DNA of 64,000 bases, taken from contig NZ_JAAQTL010000001.1 of NCBI RefSeq assembly GCF_011742875.1, positions 1,550,001 through 1,614,000 on the forward strand. Direction: 5' to 3'. The position numbers and the translations under genes are program-made. Source of the stretch: Luteibacter yeojuensis. GTDB lineage: Bacteria > Pseudomonadota > Gammaproteobacteria > Xanthomonadales > Rhodanobacteraceae. Shown piece after piece: positions 55,270 through 64,000 of this stretch. The notes beneath the pieces were generated by a model, which did not search any database, had not been told where the DNA came from, and was given only the letters and a program-made list of their open reading frames with translations. Within the stretch, counting starts at the first letter, position 1. The number at the start of each line of letters is the position of its first letter.

Positions 55270-55349
55270 GAGCCGCTATAGCGGCGAGGGGAACTTACCT
55301 CACCGTTTCGTCGCTCCGTTGGCTTCTCGCCGCTATAGCGGCTCCTACA
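55265..55349. repeat. Palindromic repeat element, copy h
   Basis: Arms TGTAGGAGCCGCTATAGCGG and CCGCTATAGCGGCTCCTACA around a spacer GGGGAACTTACCTCACCGTT and onward. It is the cleanest copy in the window. The first arm supplies the stop of the upstream GNAT gene. Confidence 0.9.
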
Positions 55350-55410
55350 GGACCGCGACACGCCTCCGGAGGTAAGATGGGCCTCTTTGCCATTCGCTAG
55401 CGGAGTTTCC

Positions 55411-56178
55411 ATGCAGCTCGAGCAGGTCAGGGCCGTCATCACCGGCGGCGCATCCGGTCTGGGTCACGCGGTCGCCCAGCGACTCGTCGCCGCCGGCGCC
55501 AAGGTCGCCCTCTTCGACGTCAACGAGGAAAAAGGTCAGGCCGCGGTGGCCGCGCTCGGCGCCAACGCCTCCTTCCATCGCACCGACGTGACGTCCGAGG
55601 AAGGCGTCGCCGCCAACGTCGCGGCCGCGAGCCAGGCGATGGGCGGCCTGAACGCCGTGGTGAACTGCGCCGGCATCCTCGGCGCCGGCCGCGTGCTCGG
55701 CAAGGAAGGCCCGATGCCGCTGGCGAATTTCTCGACCACCGTCATGGTGAACCTGATCGGCAGCTTCAACGTCGCCAAGGCCGCGGCCCAGCTCATGCAG
55801 TCCAACACTGCGGGCGAAGACGGCGAACGCGGCGTCATCGTGAATACCGCCTCGGTCGCCGCCTATGAAGGCCAGATCGGCCAGGCCGCTTATTCCGCCT
55901 CGAAGGGTGGCGTGGTAGGCATGACGCTGCCGATGGCGCGCGAACTCGCCCGCTTCGGCATCCGCGTCAACACCATCGCGCCCGGCATCTTCTGGACGCC
56001 GATGGTCGACAGCATGTCGCCGCAGGTGCAGGAATCCCTGTCGGCCTCCATCCCGTTCCCCTCGCGCCTGGGCAAGCCGGAGGAGTTCGCCGACATGGTG
56101 GCCTTCATCCTCGCCAGCCGCTACATCAACGGCGAGACGATCCGCCTCGACGGTGCCGTCCGTCTCGCGCCGAAGTAA
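55411..56178 (+). CDS. SDR dehydrogenase, 3-hydroxyacyl-CoA dehydrogenase type-2-like
   Basis: A 255-residue short-chain dehydrogenase: NAD motif TGGASGLGHAVAQRL, DVTSEEG, NCAGILGAG, catalytic Ser in NTASVAAYEG and YSASK (Tyr-x-x-x-Lys), followed by PGIFWTPMV. Sequence pattern and length match the HSD17B10-like 3-hydroxyacyl-CoA/2-methyl-3-hydroxybutyryl-CoA dehydrogenases of branched-chain amino acid or fatty-acid breakdown. The ATG at 55411 follows GGAG. Confidence 0.87.
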   Translation: MQLEQVRAVITGGASGLGHAVAQRLVAAGAKVALFDVNEEKGQAAVAALGANASFHRTDVTSEEGVAANVAAASQAMGGLNAVVNCAGILGAGRVLGKEGPMPLANFSTTVMVNLIGSFNVAKAAAQLMQSNTAGEDGERGVIVNTASVAAYEGQIGQAAYSASKGGVVGMTLPMARELARFGIRVNTIAPGIFWTPMVDSMSPQVQESLSASIPFPSRLGKPEEFADMVAFILASRYINGETIRLDGAVRLAPK

Positions 56179-56208
56179 TCCAACCCCACGACACGAAGTC
56201 GCACAGTC

Positions 56209-56775
56209 ATGAAAGCATCCGAAGTCAAGAAGGGTAACGTCGTCGAAAACGAAGGCACGGTGTACCAGGTCCGCGACATCGAACGCAGTGCGCCCACGGC
56301 GCGCGGCGGCAATGTGACCTTCCGGTTCACCCTGTATTCGATTCCCGGCAACCGCAAGTTCGACCTGAGCCTGCGCGCCGACGACGACCTGAAGGAAGTC
56401 GAACTCAGTCGCCGCCAGGCCAAGTTCTCTTACATGGACGGCGACGCGTTCGTCTTCATGGACGACGAGGACTACACCCAGTACACCCTGGGCCCCGAAG
56501 TCATCGGCGACAACGCCGGTTACATCGTGGAAGACCTCGAGGGTTACTACGTGCAGGTGATCGACGACGCTCCGGTGGGCCTCCAGGTCCCGACCTCGGT
56601 GGTCCTCACCGTGACCGACACCGCGCCGGAACTCAAGGGCGCCAGCGCCACCAAGCGCACCAAGCCGGCGACGCTGAGCACCGGCATCGAAGTGCAGGTG
56701 CCGGAGTACATCACCACCGGAGAGAAAGTCACGGTGAACACCGTGACGGGCGAGTTCTCGGGCCGGGCCTCGTAA
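56209..56775 (+). CDS. yeiP: Elongation factor P-like protein EfpL (YeiP)
   Basis: EF-P paralogue that relieves ribosome stalling at proline-containing motifs. It has 188 residues in three domains. The KOW-like domain tip reads [12 protein letters not shown] with Arg32 where EF-P has its modified Lys or Arg, so no hydroxylysyl or rhamnosyl modification is needed. [22 protein letters not shown] and the C-terminal [17 protein letters not shown] are family hallmarks. It follows the SDR gene by 30 bases. Confidence 0.95.
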   Translation: MKASEVKKGNVVENEGTVYQVRDIERSAPTARGGNVTFRFTLYSIPGNRKFDLSLRADDDLKEVELSRRQAKFSYMDGDAFVFMDDEDYTQYTLGPEVIGDNAGYIVEDLEGYYVQVIDDAPVGLQVPTSVVLTVTDTAPELKGASATKRTKPATLSTGIEVQVPEYITTGEKVTVNTVTGEFSGRAS

Positions 56776-56844
56776 GCGCACCGCACGGGACATTCCCCAC
56801 CCCGGCCTTTCGGATGCCAGGGACAGGCGATTTACGGCAGAATC

Positions 56845-56867
56845 GAGGGCTCACAGGACGAGCCCTC
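56845..56867 (+). promoter_or_regulatory. Hairpin at the FUSC gene ribosome-binding region
   Basis: Perfect inverted repeat GAGGGCTC-7 bases-GAGCCCTC, ending 7 bases before the FUSC ATG and without a clear free Shine-Dalgarno sequence. It may be an operator or may limit translation initiation. Confidence 0.45.
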
Positions 56868-56874
56868 CGACACC

Positions 56875-58944
56875 ATGAGCAACGGCTACTCGCTCCGCGC
56901 CAGCGTCATCGGCACGCTGATCCGGACGAAACGACCCGACGTCCCGTTGCGGGTCGCGCTGCGCAATACCGCGGCGGTGGTGCTGCCGCTCGCCATCGGA
57001 CTCCTGCTCGGCTATCCGCAGGTGGGCATCGGCATCGCGGCGGGTGCGCTGGACACGATGTTCTCGGACCAGCCCGGCCCCTACCAGCAACGCCTCAGCC
57101 GCCTGTTCCTCGCCGCGCTGGCCGCGGGTGCCGCCTCGCTGGTGGGCTTCCTCATCGGCGACTGGGTGCTGCCCATGTCGCTGGCCTGCGCCGTCTGCGG
57201 TTTCCTTGGCGGCTTGCTGGTGGTCTTCGGCCCCGACATCGCGCGCGTGGGCATGACCAGCATGCTGCTGCTCGTGATCACCGCCGCCACCCCCACCGAC
57301 CTGCGGGGCGCCTTCGCGGGCGGTGCCCTGATCTTCGCTGGCGGCATGCTGCTCGCCGCGTTCTCCATCGCGGCATGGCCCCTGCAACGCTACCGGCCCG
57401 AGCGTACGGCCCTCGCCACCGTCTACCGCGGCCTGGCCGTGCTGGCGCGCAAGCAACAGCACGATGGCGAGGCGCCCGCCCTCACCGATGCCATGGACGC
57501 CTTGCAGACCACGCTGCTCGGCCGCCACCATGCCCGCGGCCGTGCCATGGAAGCTTTCCGCGTGCTGCTGGAACTCGCCGAGCGCATCCGTCTCGAACTC
57601 GTGGCGATGGAAGTCCTGGAGACGGCCCGCGACGGCATGGGCGAGATGTTCCGCAACGATGCCGCCCGCGTGCTGGCCGCCACCGCCGACGCGCTGGACG
57701 CCGCCGAACCACCGCAGCGCGCGGCACGCGCGCTCGCCACCCTGCAGGCCAGCGAACGCGCCCTGCTCGCCGGCGGCGCGGCCTTTGGAATGGGGGCGCA
57801 CATCCAGGCGTTGTCCGGCCAGCTCGCCGCCGTGGTGCGCAACACCCACTGGGCCGGCTCGCGTGGCGAAGAGCGCGCCCAGCGCGCGGAAACCTCCCTG
57901 CCCGACACCCTGCGCAGCGCGTCCGCCCTGTCCACGCTGCGCGCCAACCTCACGCCGCATTCGGTGGCCTTCCGCCACGCCGTGCGCTGCGCGGTGGTGC
58001 TCACCCTCGCCTTCGCCCTTTCGCGCTACTTCGCGCTGCCGCACGGTTACTGGCTGCCGATGACGGCGGCGATCGTCCTGCGTCCCGATTTCGCCGCCAC
58101 CTTCAATTTCGGCCTGTTGCGCGTCGTGGGCACCATGCTCGGCCTCATGCTCACCACGCTCATCCTGAGGCTGACGCCGGACCTGGTGTGGGCCCACGTG
58201 GCGGCGATGAGCGTGCTCTGCGTGGCTTTCCGCTACCTGGCGGGCGCGCATTACGGTATCGCGGTGGCCGCATTGACCGGCACCGTGGTCGTGCTGCTCT
58301 CGTTCGAGGGCGTGGACCCGTTCTCGGCCATGTCCGACCGCATGCTCAACACGGCGCTAGGCAGCGGCCTCGCCCTGCTCGCCTACCTGCTGTGGCCCAC
58401 GTGGGAACGTCACCGCGCGCGCAGCGCGCTCTCGGACATGCTCTGCGCGTACGCCGATTACCTGGAATCGCTGGTCGGCCCGGCCGACAGCCGCACCCGC
58501 CACGAGGTACGCGCCGCCACGCGCACGGCGCGCACCAACGCCCAGGCATCGCTGGACCGCATGGTGGCGGAGCCGGGTACGCCGCCCGTGCTGCGCGAGC
58601 TTGCGGAGACGCTGTACGCGAACGGCAACCGTCTCGCCCGTACCGCGATGGCGCTGGAGTCGCTGATCGACGTGGGCGAGGTCCCCGAGACATGGCGTCA
58701 GGTCGGCGCCTTCATCCATGAGGCGTCCACCGCGCTGCGCGCGCAGGCGGGGGCGCTGACGCGCACCGAAGCCGTGGCGATGCCACCGGGGCTGCGCGAG
58801 CACCAGCGGGCACTCGTCACCGCGCTCGACCGAAACAAGGACCGCGACTTCGTCGATGCGGTCTCGCGCCTGACGGATCGCCTGACCGACAACGTCGACA
58901 CGATCGCGCACGTCGTGAACCGCCGCTCCACGGCGCCGGCCTGA
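56875..58944 (+). CDS. FUSC family membrane protein (YccS-like exporter)
   Basis: A 689-residue inner-membrane protein with two blocks of membrane segments (about 30-165 and 385-510) and large cytoplasmic parts after each, the layout of the FUSC/YccS/AaeB group of aromatic-acid and fusaric-acid-type exporters. LRVALRNTAAVVLPLAIG, AAGALDTMFSDQPGPYQQRL and LPMTAAIVLRPDFAATFNFGLLRVVGTMLG are family motifs. No membrane-fusion partner gene adjoins. Substrate unknown. Confidence 0.87.
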   Translation: MSNGYSLRASVIGTLIRTKRPDVPLRVALRNTAAVVLPLAIGLLLGYPQVGIGIAAGALDTMFSDQPGPYQQRLSRLFLAALAAGAASLVGFLIGDWVLPMSLACAVCGFLGGLLVVFGPDIARVGMTSMLLLVITAATPTDLRGAFAGGALIFAGGMLLAAFSIAAWPLQRYRPERTALATVYRGLAVLARKQQHDGEAPALTDAMDALQTTLLGRHHARGRAMEAFRVLLELAERIRLELVAMEVLETARDGMGEMFRNDAARVLAATADALDAAEPPQRAARALATLQASERALLAGGAAFGMGAHIQALSGQLAAVVRNTHWAGSRGEERAQRAETSLPDTLRSASALSTLRANLTPHSVAFRHAVRCAVVLTLAFALSRYFALPHGYWLPMTAAIVLRPDFAATFNFGLLRVVGTMLGLMLTTLILRLTPDLVWAHVAAMSVLCVAFRYLAGAHYGIAVAALTGTVVVLLSFEGVDPFSAMSDRMLNTALGSGLALLAYLLWPTWERHRARSALSDMLCAYADYLESLVGPADSRTRHEVRAATRTARTNAQASLDRMVAEPGTPPVLRELAETLYANGNRLARTAMALESLIDVGEVPETWRQVGAFIHEASTALRAQAGALTRTEAVAMPPGLREHQRALVTALDRNKDRDFVDAVSRLTDRLTDNVDTIAHVVNRRSTAPA

Positions 58945-58992
58945 CGGCCGGCCCTTGCTGCACCGCGAGAGGTCCCTTCACGGACACGGCGC

Positions 58993-58998
58993 TACACT
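58993..58998 (+). promoter_or_regulatory. Possible -10 box before ACMSD gene
   Basis: TACACT in the context GCGCTACACTCG, 7 bases before the ATG at 59006. Such closeness would mean a leaderless or very short-leader message, or a chance match. No -35 visible. Confidence 0.25.
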
Positions 58999-59005
58999 CG
59001 ACGCC

Positions 59006-60031
59006 ATGCTCAAGATCGACACCCACGCGCATATCCTGCCTCGTGACTGGCCCGATCTCGCCGCCCGCTATGGCGACGAGCGCTTTCCCGTGATGACCCA
59101 TTCCAGCGGCCACCACCGGATCTACAAGGACGGGAAGTTCTTCCGCGAGGTCTGGGAGTCTGCCTTCGACGCCGAACACCGCATCGCCGACTACGCCCGC
59201 TTCGGCGTCGGCGTGCAGGTGGTGTCCACGGTACCGGTGATGTTCTCGTACTGGGCCAAGGGCTACCAGGCGCTCGAATTGCACACCCATCTCAACGACG
59301 CCATGGCGACCGTGTGCGAGGCGCACCCGCGCCACTACGCCGGCATCGGCACCGTGCCGCTGCAATCGCCCTCGCTCGCGATCCGCGAGATGGAACGCTG
59401 CATCGGCGAACTCGGCCTGCAGGGCGTGCAAATCGGCTCGCATTGCAACGCCTGGAACCTCGACGCGGCGGAACTGTTCCCGTTCTTCGAGGCGGCCGCC
59501 GATCTCGGCGCGGCGATCCTCGTGCACCCCTGGGACATGATGGGTGCCGACACGATGCCCAAGTACTGGCTGCCCTGGCTTGTCGGCATGCCCGCGGAAC
59601 AGTCGCGCGCCGCTTGCGCGCTGATCTTCGGCGGTGTGCTCGAGCGCCTGCCTTCGCTCAGGGTCATGCTGGCCCACGGCGGCGGCAGCTTCCCGTATTC
59701 GATCGGGCGCATCGAGCACGGTTTCCGCATGCGTCCCGACCTCGTCGCCACCGACAACGCACGCAATCCGCGCGAGTACATGTCGCGGCTCTACTTCGAT
59801 TCCTGCGTGCACGACGACGCGGCGCTGCGCTACCTCCTCGCCACCGCGGGAAGCGATCGCGTGATGCTCGGCACCGATTACCCCTTCCCGCTCGGCGAGC
59901 AGGAGCCCGGCAGCGGCATCGAGGCGCTCGGCCTCGACGAAAGGGAACGCGCGCGGCTCTTCCATGGCACCGCACTGGAGTGGCTGGGCGTGCCCATGTC
60001 ACGGTTCCAGCCGGTCGCCGCCGTGGCGTGA
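59006..60031 (+). CDS. 2-amino-3-carboxymuconate-6-semialdehyde decarboxylase (ACMSD)
   Basis: Zinc amidohydrolase-fold decarboxylase of the kynurenine pathway that diverts ACMS from quinolinate towards 2-aminomuconate. It has 341 residues. Metal-site motifs: KIDTHAHILP (His-x-His near the start), HPWDMMG, the metal His in LAHGGGSFPYSIGRI and the Asp in GTDYPFP; VQIGSHCNAWNL and MPKYWLPWLVGMPAEQ are ACMSD hallmarks. Kynureninase lies two genes downstream. The start at 59006 gives the family N-terminus. Confidence 0.93.
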   Translation: MLKIDTHAHILPRDWPDLAARYGDERFPVMTHSSGHHRIYKDGKFFREVWESAFDAEHRIADYARFGVGVQVVSTVPVMFSYWAKGYQALELHTHLNDAMATVCEAHPRHYAGIGTVPLQSPSLAIREMERCIGELGLQGVQIGSHCNAWNLDAAELFPFFEAAADLGAAILVHPWDMMGADTMPKYWLPWLVGMPAEQSRAACALIFGGVLERLPSLRVMLAHGGGSFPYSIGRIEHGFRMRPDLVATDNARNPREYMSRLYFDSCVHDDAALRYLLATAGSDRVMLGTDYPFPLGEQEPGSGIEALGLDERERARLFHGTALEWLGVPMSRFQPVAAVA

Positions 60032-60118
60032 ACCAGGTCCCACCATCCGGCCACGTCCGCTGTGCCAGAATGCCGCCGTTGCGCGGCGTCGCCGCGCCCT
60101 CCAAGGGGATCTCCGATC

Positions 60119-60616
60119 GTGAACCGCCTGCCTCGCCTCTTCCTCACCGCCATGCTCCTTGCCAGCCCCGCGGTCGGCGCCACCGACGTCTCGATGATGG
60201 ATGGCGCCATCCGCTTCGCGGTGCCCGACCAGTGGGTGCCGATCATGCAGTCGGCAGGCGAGAAGGAGACCCAGGTATTCCAGGTGCCCGGCGCGAGCGC
60301 CACGGACGCCACGCTCGCACGCGTGACCGTCACCGCGCAGAAGGTGCCCAACCTCAACGGCTTCCAGCAGTTCGCGGGCAACCTGCGCAGCCATGCCACG
60401 TCGCTGACGGAATACGCGCCCGCGAAGGCCTCGTCGCCGACCGAGAATGTCTATACCGCCAAGGAAGGGACGGTGAAGCTGCAATACTTCGAGCGCTACT
60501 TCTACAGCGACGGTTACGCGATCCAGCTGCGCTGCATCCGCCCGGCCGACGATGCGCGCTTCGGCGCGACCTTCGACAAGGGCTGTGCCGAGGTGGCCGC
60601 CCGCATGCCTTCGTGA
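60119..60616 (+). CDS. Exported hypothetical protein between ACMSD and kynU
   Basis: A 165-residue protein: signal peptide about 1-21 (NRLPRLFLTAMLLASPAVGA) and a beta-rich domain (GAIRFAVPDQWVPIMQSAGEKE, VTVTAQKVPNLNGFQQFAGN, YFERYFYSDGYAIQLRCIRP) that resembles stress-response or DcrB-type exported domains in layout, but I cannot assign it. It starts with GTG at 60119 after AAGGGGA. It sits inside the kynurenine cluster, 87 bases after ACMSD and 16 before kynU. Confidence 0.75.
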   Translation: MNRLPRLFLTAMLLASPAVGATDVSMMDGAIRFAVPDQWVPIMQSAGEKETQVFQVPGASATDATLARVTVTAQKVPNLNGFQQFAGNLRSHATSLTEYAPAKASSPTENVYTAKEGTVKLQYFERYFYSDGYAIQLRCIRPADDARFGATFDKGCAEVAARMPS

Positions 60617-60632
60617 CCCCAGGATTTTCCAG

Positions 60633-61904
60633 ATGACCGCTTTCGAAGCGACGCGCGCATGGGCGGAAGCCCAGGACGCCGCCGACCCGCTGCGTGCCTT
60701 CCGCGACGAGTTCCACATCCCCGCGCACGCAGGCGCCGACACGCTGTACTTCTGCGGCAACTCGCTCGGGTTACAGCCGAAGGGCGTGAGGGCCGCCATC
60801 GAAGCGGAGCTTTCCGACTGGGCCGAGCTGGCGGTCGAGGCCCACTTCCGCGGCCGCCTGCCGTGGATGCACTACCACGAGTACGTGCGCGACGCGATGG
60901 CCGAGGTGGTCGGCGCGCGACCGCACGAAGTGGTGGCGATGAATTCGCTCGGCGCGAACCTGCACCTCATGATGGTCAGCTTCTACCGGCCGACCGCGGA
61001 GCGTTCCGCGATCCTCATGGAGGCGGGGGCGTTCCCGACCGACCGCTACGCACTGGAGTCCCAGGTCCGCTTCCACGGATTCGATCCGTCGCGCGACCTC
61101 ATCGAACTGCAGCCCGACGGGCCCGGCGGCACGTTGTCGATGACCGCCATCGAGCGAGCCATCGCCGAACACGGTCATCGCGTGGCGCTGATCCTCCTGC
61201 CGGGCGTGCAGTACCGCACGGGCCAGGTGTTCGACCTCGAGGCGATCGTACGGCTCGGTCATGCGCAAGGCTGCGTCGTGGGCTTCGACCTCGCCCATGC
61301 CGTGGGCAACCTGCCCCTGGCCCTGCACGATGCCGGCCCCGACTTCGCGGTGTGGTGCACGTACAAGTACCTCAACGCGGGTCCCGGTGCCGTTGCGGGT
61401 GCCTTCGTGCATGAGCGCCACGCGCGCGCCGACCTGCCCCGCTTCGCGGGCTGGTGGGGCCACGACAAGAGCACGCGCTTCCAGATGGGCCCGCACTTCA
61501 GCCCCACGCCCGGCGCGGACGGCTGGCAGCTCTCCAATCCGCCTATCCTCGCGCTGGCGCCGCTGCGTGCGTCGCTGAACGTGTTCACGCGCTCGGGGAT
61601 GGCCCGTCTCGTCGAAAAGAGCCGCCGCCTCACCGCGTACCTCGACTGGCTCATCCGCACGCGGCTCGACGACACGCTGGACATCGTGACGCCGGACGAT
61701 CCGACCCAACGCGGGGCGCAGCTGTCCATTCGCGTTCGCGCGGGGCGCGACGCTGGCCGTTCACTGTTCGAACACCTCGAACGCCATGGCGTCATCGGCG
61801 ACTGGCGCGAGCCGGACGTGATCCGGCTGTCGCCCGTGCCGTTGTACAACCGGTATGCGGATTGCTTCGGGGCGGTGGAAGCGATCGAAGCCTGGGTACG
61901 TTGA
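60633..61904 (+). CDS. kynU: Kynureninase
   Basis: PLP hydrolase that cleaves kynurenine (or 3-hydroxykynurenine) to anthranilate (or 3-hydroxyanthranilate) and alanine. It has 423 residues. Seen: LYFCGNSLGLQPKGV, MNSLGANLHLMMVSFYRP, AFPTDRYALESQ, GFDLAHAVGNLPL (PLP Asp), the Schiff-base Lys in CTYKYLNAGPGAVAG, and GWWGHDKSTRFQM. With ACMSD upstream it belongs to a tryptophan/kynurenine degradation unit; the 3-hydroxyanthranilate dioxygenase and monooxygenase are not in this window. Confidence 0.96.
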   Translation: MTAFEATRAWAEAQDAADPLRAFRDEFHIPAHAGADTLYFCGNSLGLQPKGVRAAIEAELSDWAELAVEAHFRGRLPWMHYHEYVRDAMAEVVGARPHEVVAMNSLGANLHLMMVSFYRPTAERSAILMEAGAFPTDRYALESQVRFHGFDPSRDLIELQPDGPGGTLSMTAIERAIAEHGHRVALILLPGVQYRTGQVFDLEAIVRLGHAQGCVVGFDLAHAVGNLPLALHDAGPDFAVWCTYKYLNAGPGAVAGAFVHERHARADLPRFAGWWGHDKSTRFQMGPHFSPTPGADGWQLSNPPILALAPLRASLNVFTRSGMARLVEKSRRLTAYLDWLIRTRLDDTLDIVTPDDPTQRGAQLSIRVRAGRDAGRSLFEHLERHGVIGDWREPDVIRLSPVPLYNRYADCFGAVEAIEAWVR

Positions 61905-61923
61905 AGCCGGCTCCCGCAACGGC

Positions 61924-63216
61924 TTAGCGAAGCGACGACAGGCGCGCGCGCAGCGTGTCCAGCATCAGGTCGTTGCCTGCGCCCGGCGACGTGCGCGCGG
62001 CCAGGCTCGACTCCGGCGTGCGGCCCTCGCCCGCCGAGGCCGCCGTTTCCGCCGCCGCACGATAGGCGTCGCGAAACGGCACGCCGGCCACGGCCTGCTC
62101 GATGGCCACATCGGTGGCGTACATGGCCGGTTCGATCGCGGCGCGCATCGCGTCCGCCTTCCACTCGAGGCGGGCCAGCATGTCCGGAAGGAGCTCGAGG
62201 GCGCCGAGGCCCATGGAAAAACCATGGAACAGCGAGCCCTTGGAGAACTGGAGATCGCGCTGGTAGCCGGAAGGCAACGAGAGCAGTTGCTCCACCTCGG
62301 TGCGCGCCGCCGCGACGCTGGCATAGCTCGCGCGCAACAGCTCGACGACATCCGGATTGCGCTTGTTCGGCATGATCGATGAGCCGGTGGTGTACTCCGC
62401 CGGCAGCGTCACGAAACCGAATTCGGCCGTGGTGAACAACGACAGGTCCCATGCCAGCCTGCGCGTATCGAGCAAGGCGGTGCCTACCGCGTCCAACGCC
62501 GCCATCTCGAACTTGCCGCGCGAGAGCTGGGCGTAGATGGGCGAGACCTGCATGCGGCCGAAGCCCAGCGCGGCCGTCGTATGCGCGCGGTCGAGCGCGA
62601 CGTTCACGCCGTAACCCGCCGCCGTGCCAAGTGGATTGGCGTCGATCAGTGCCAGGGCCTGGCGAGCGCGCAGCACATTGTCGATGAAGGCCTCGGCGAA
62701 TGCCGCGAACCACATGCCCGTGGAAGACACCACCGCGCGCTGGATATGCGTATAGCCCGGCATCGGCAACGCGTCTCCGGCGGCGCGCTCCAGGCAGACT
62801 TCCGCCACGCGGCGGCACAGGGCTTCCAGCGTCGCCAGTTTGTCCTTGAGCCACAAGCGCGTCGCCACGAGGACCTGGTCGTTGCGGCTGCGCCCCGTGT
62901 GCACGCGGCGGCCGGCATCGCCAAGGCGCTCCGTCAGGCGGGCCTCGATCGCGGAGTGACCGTCCTCGAAGCGTTCGTCGAGCACGAAGGCGCCGCTCGT
63001 GAAATCGGCTGCCAGTGCGTTCAGCTCGCGCAACAGGGCATCGCGCTCATCGGCCGAGACCACGCCGATGTTGGCGAGGCCTCCGACGTGTGCCTTGCTC
63101 GCCACGATGTCGTGCAGGAAGAACTCGCGGTCGAGCACCACGTCGTTGCCGGCAAGGAAGCGCATGATGCGCGCGTCGACCTGGGTATCGGATTTCTGCC
63201 AGAGCGGCTGGGTCAT
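61924..63216 (-). CDS. argH: Argininosuccinate lyase
   Basis: Last step of arginine synthesis: argininosuccinate to arginine and fumarate. It has 430 residues, slightly shorter than the usual 455-470. Seen: [50 protein letters not shown] (catalytic region) and the fumarase/aspartase-superfamily signature [15 protein letters not shown]. It lies 16 bases after argC in the same direction. Confidence 0.96.
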   Translation of the reverse strand: MTQPLWQKSDTQVDARIMRFLAGNDVVLDREFFLHDIVASKAHVGGLANIGVVSADERDALLRELNALAADFTSGAFVLDERFEDGHSAIEARLTERLGDAGRRVHTGRSRNDQVLVATRLWLKDKLATLEALCRRVAEVCLERAAGDALPMPGYTHIQRAVVSSTGMWFAAFAEAFIDNVLRARQALALIDANPLGTAAGYGVNVALDRAHTTAALGFGRMQVSPIYAQLSRGKFEMAALDAVGTALLDTRRLAWDLSLFTTAEFGFVTLPAEYTTGSSIMPNKRNPDVVELLRASYASVAAARTEVEQLLSLPSGYQRDLQFSKGSLFHGFSMGLGALELLPDMLARLEWKADAMRAAIEPAMYATDVAIEQAVAGVPFRDAYRAAAETAASAGEGRTPESSLAARTSPGAGNDLMLDTLRARLSSLR

Positions 63217-63232
63217 GATGGGGTCCTACCGC

Positions 63233-64000
<768 letters not shown>

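Overview
The window is high-GC, gene-dense chromosomal DNA of a gammaproteobacterium. The gene order miaA-hfq-hflX-hflK-hflC-purA, the folC-SPOR-cvpA-purF block, the argC-argH pair, an S46 dipeptidyl-peptidase and abundant TGTAGGAGCCGC-type palindromic repeats point to Xanthomonadales (Lysobacterales), most likely Rhodanobacteraceae such as Luteibacter or Dyella. That placement is inference; there is no rRNA gene here. I saw no tRNA, rRNA, CRISPR array, prophage or insertion sequence.

Layout. 1-5042: polyphosphate metabolism (ppk1 cut by the left edge, a diacylglycerol-glycosyltransferase-like gene, a small membrane protein, ppx). 5108-6546: cyclophilin and lpxH. 6615-18291, minus strand: DUF455 protein, purF, cvpA, SPOR protein, folC, purA, hflC, hflK, hflX, hfq, miaA. 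18292-18750: an intergenic block of three direct repeats, each carrying three DnaA-box-like motifs. 18751-27142: S46 peptidase, tdh, a 1203-residue DUF748 protein and kbl (threonine to glycine). 27139-38575: pseudouridine synthase, NlpC/P60 hydrolase, PLP-binding YggS protein, M20 dipeptidase, ComEA-like, SET, GNAT, membrane protein, M1 peptidase, prolyl-hydroxylase-like, DUF3224, GIY-YIG and a PLP fold-type I protein. 38579-44130: tcdA, then the most interesting locus: cytochrome c'-like protein, six-TM sensor kinase, unusual response regulator and a CqsA/LqsA-type alpha-hydroxyketone autoinducer synthase, followed by a DUF962 protein. 44144-50461: pirin, two cold-shock genes with long related leaders, lipoprotein, YcaQ/AlkZ-like glycosylase, proline-rich EF-hand protein, phospholipase A1, slyD. 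50652-64000: leucine-degradation genes (biotin-carboxylase alpha subunit, HMG-CoA lyase), GNATs, SDR, EfpL, FUSC transporter, ACMSD and kynureninase, argH, and argC cut by the right edge.

Themes. The 39463-43806 block reads as a complete Cqs/Lqs/Jqs-type quorum-sensing system (synthase, membrane sensor, response regulator) in a lineage better known for DSF/Rpf signalling. The DnaA-box block sits next to miaA-hfq, in a neighbourhood that recalls that of the Escherichia coli datA locus. Palindromic repeats supply the TAG stop codon of five genes, and one copy lies in frame inside folC.
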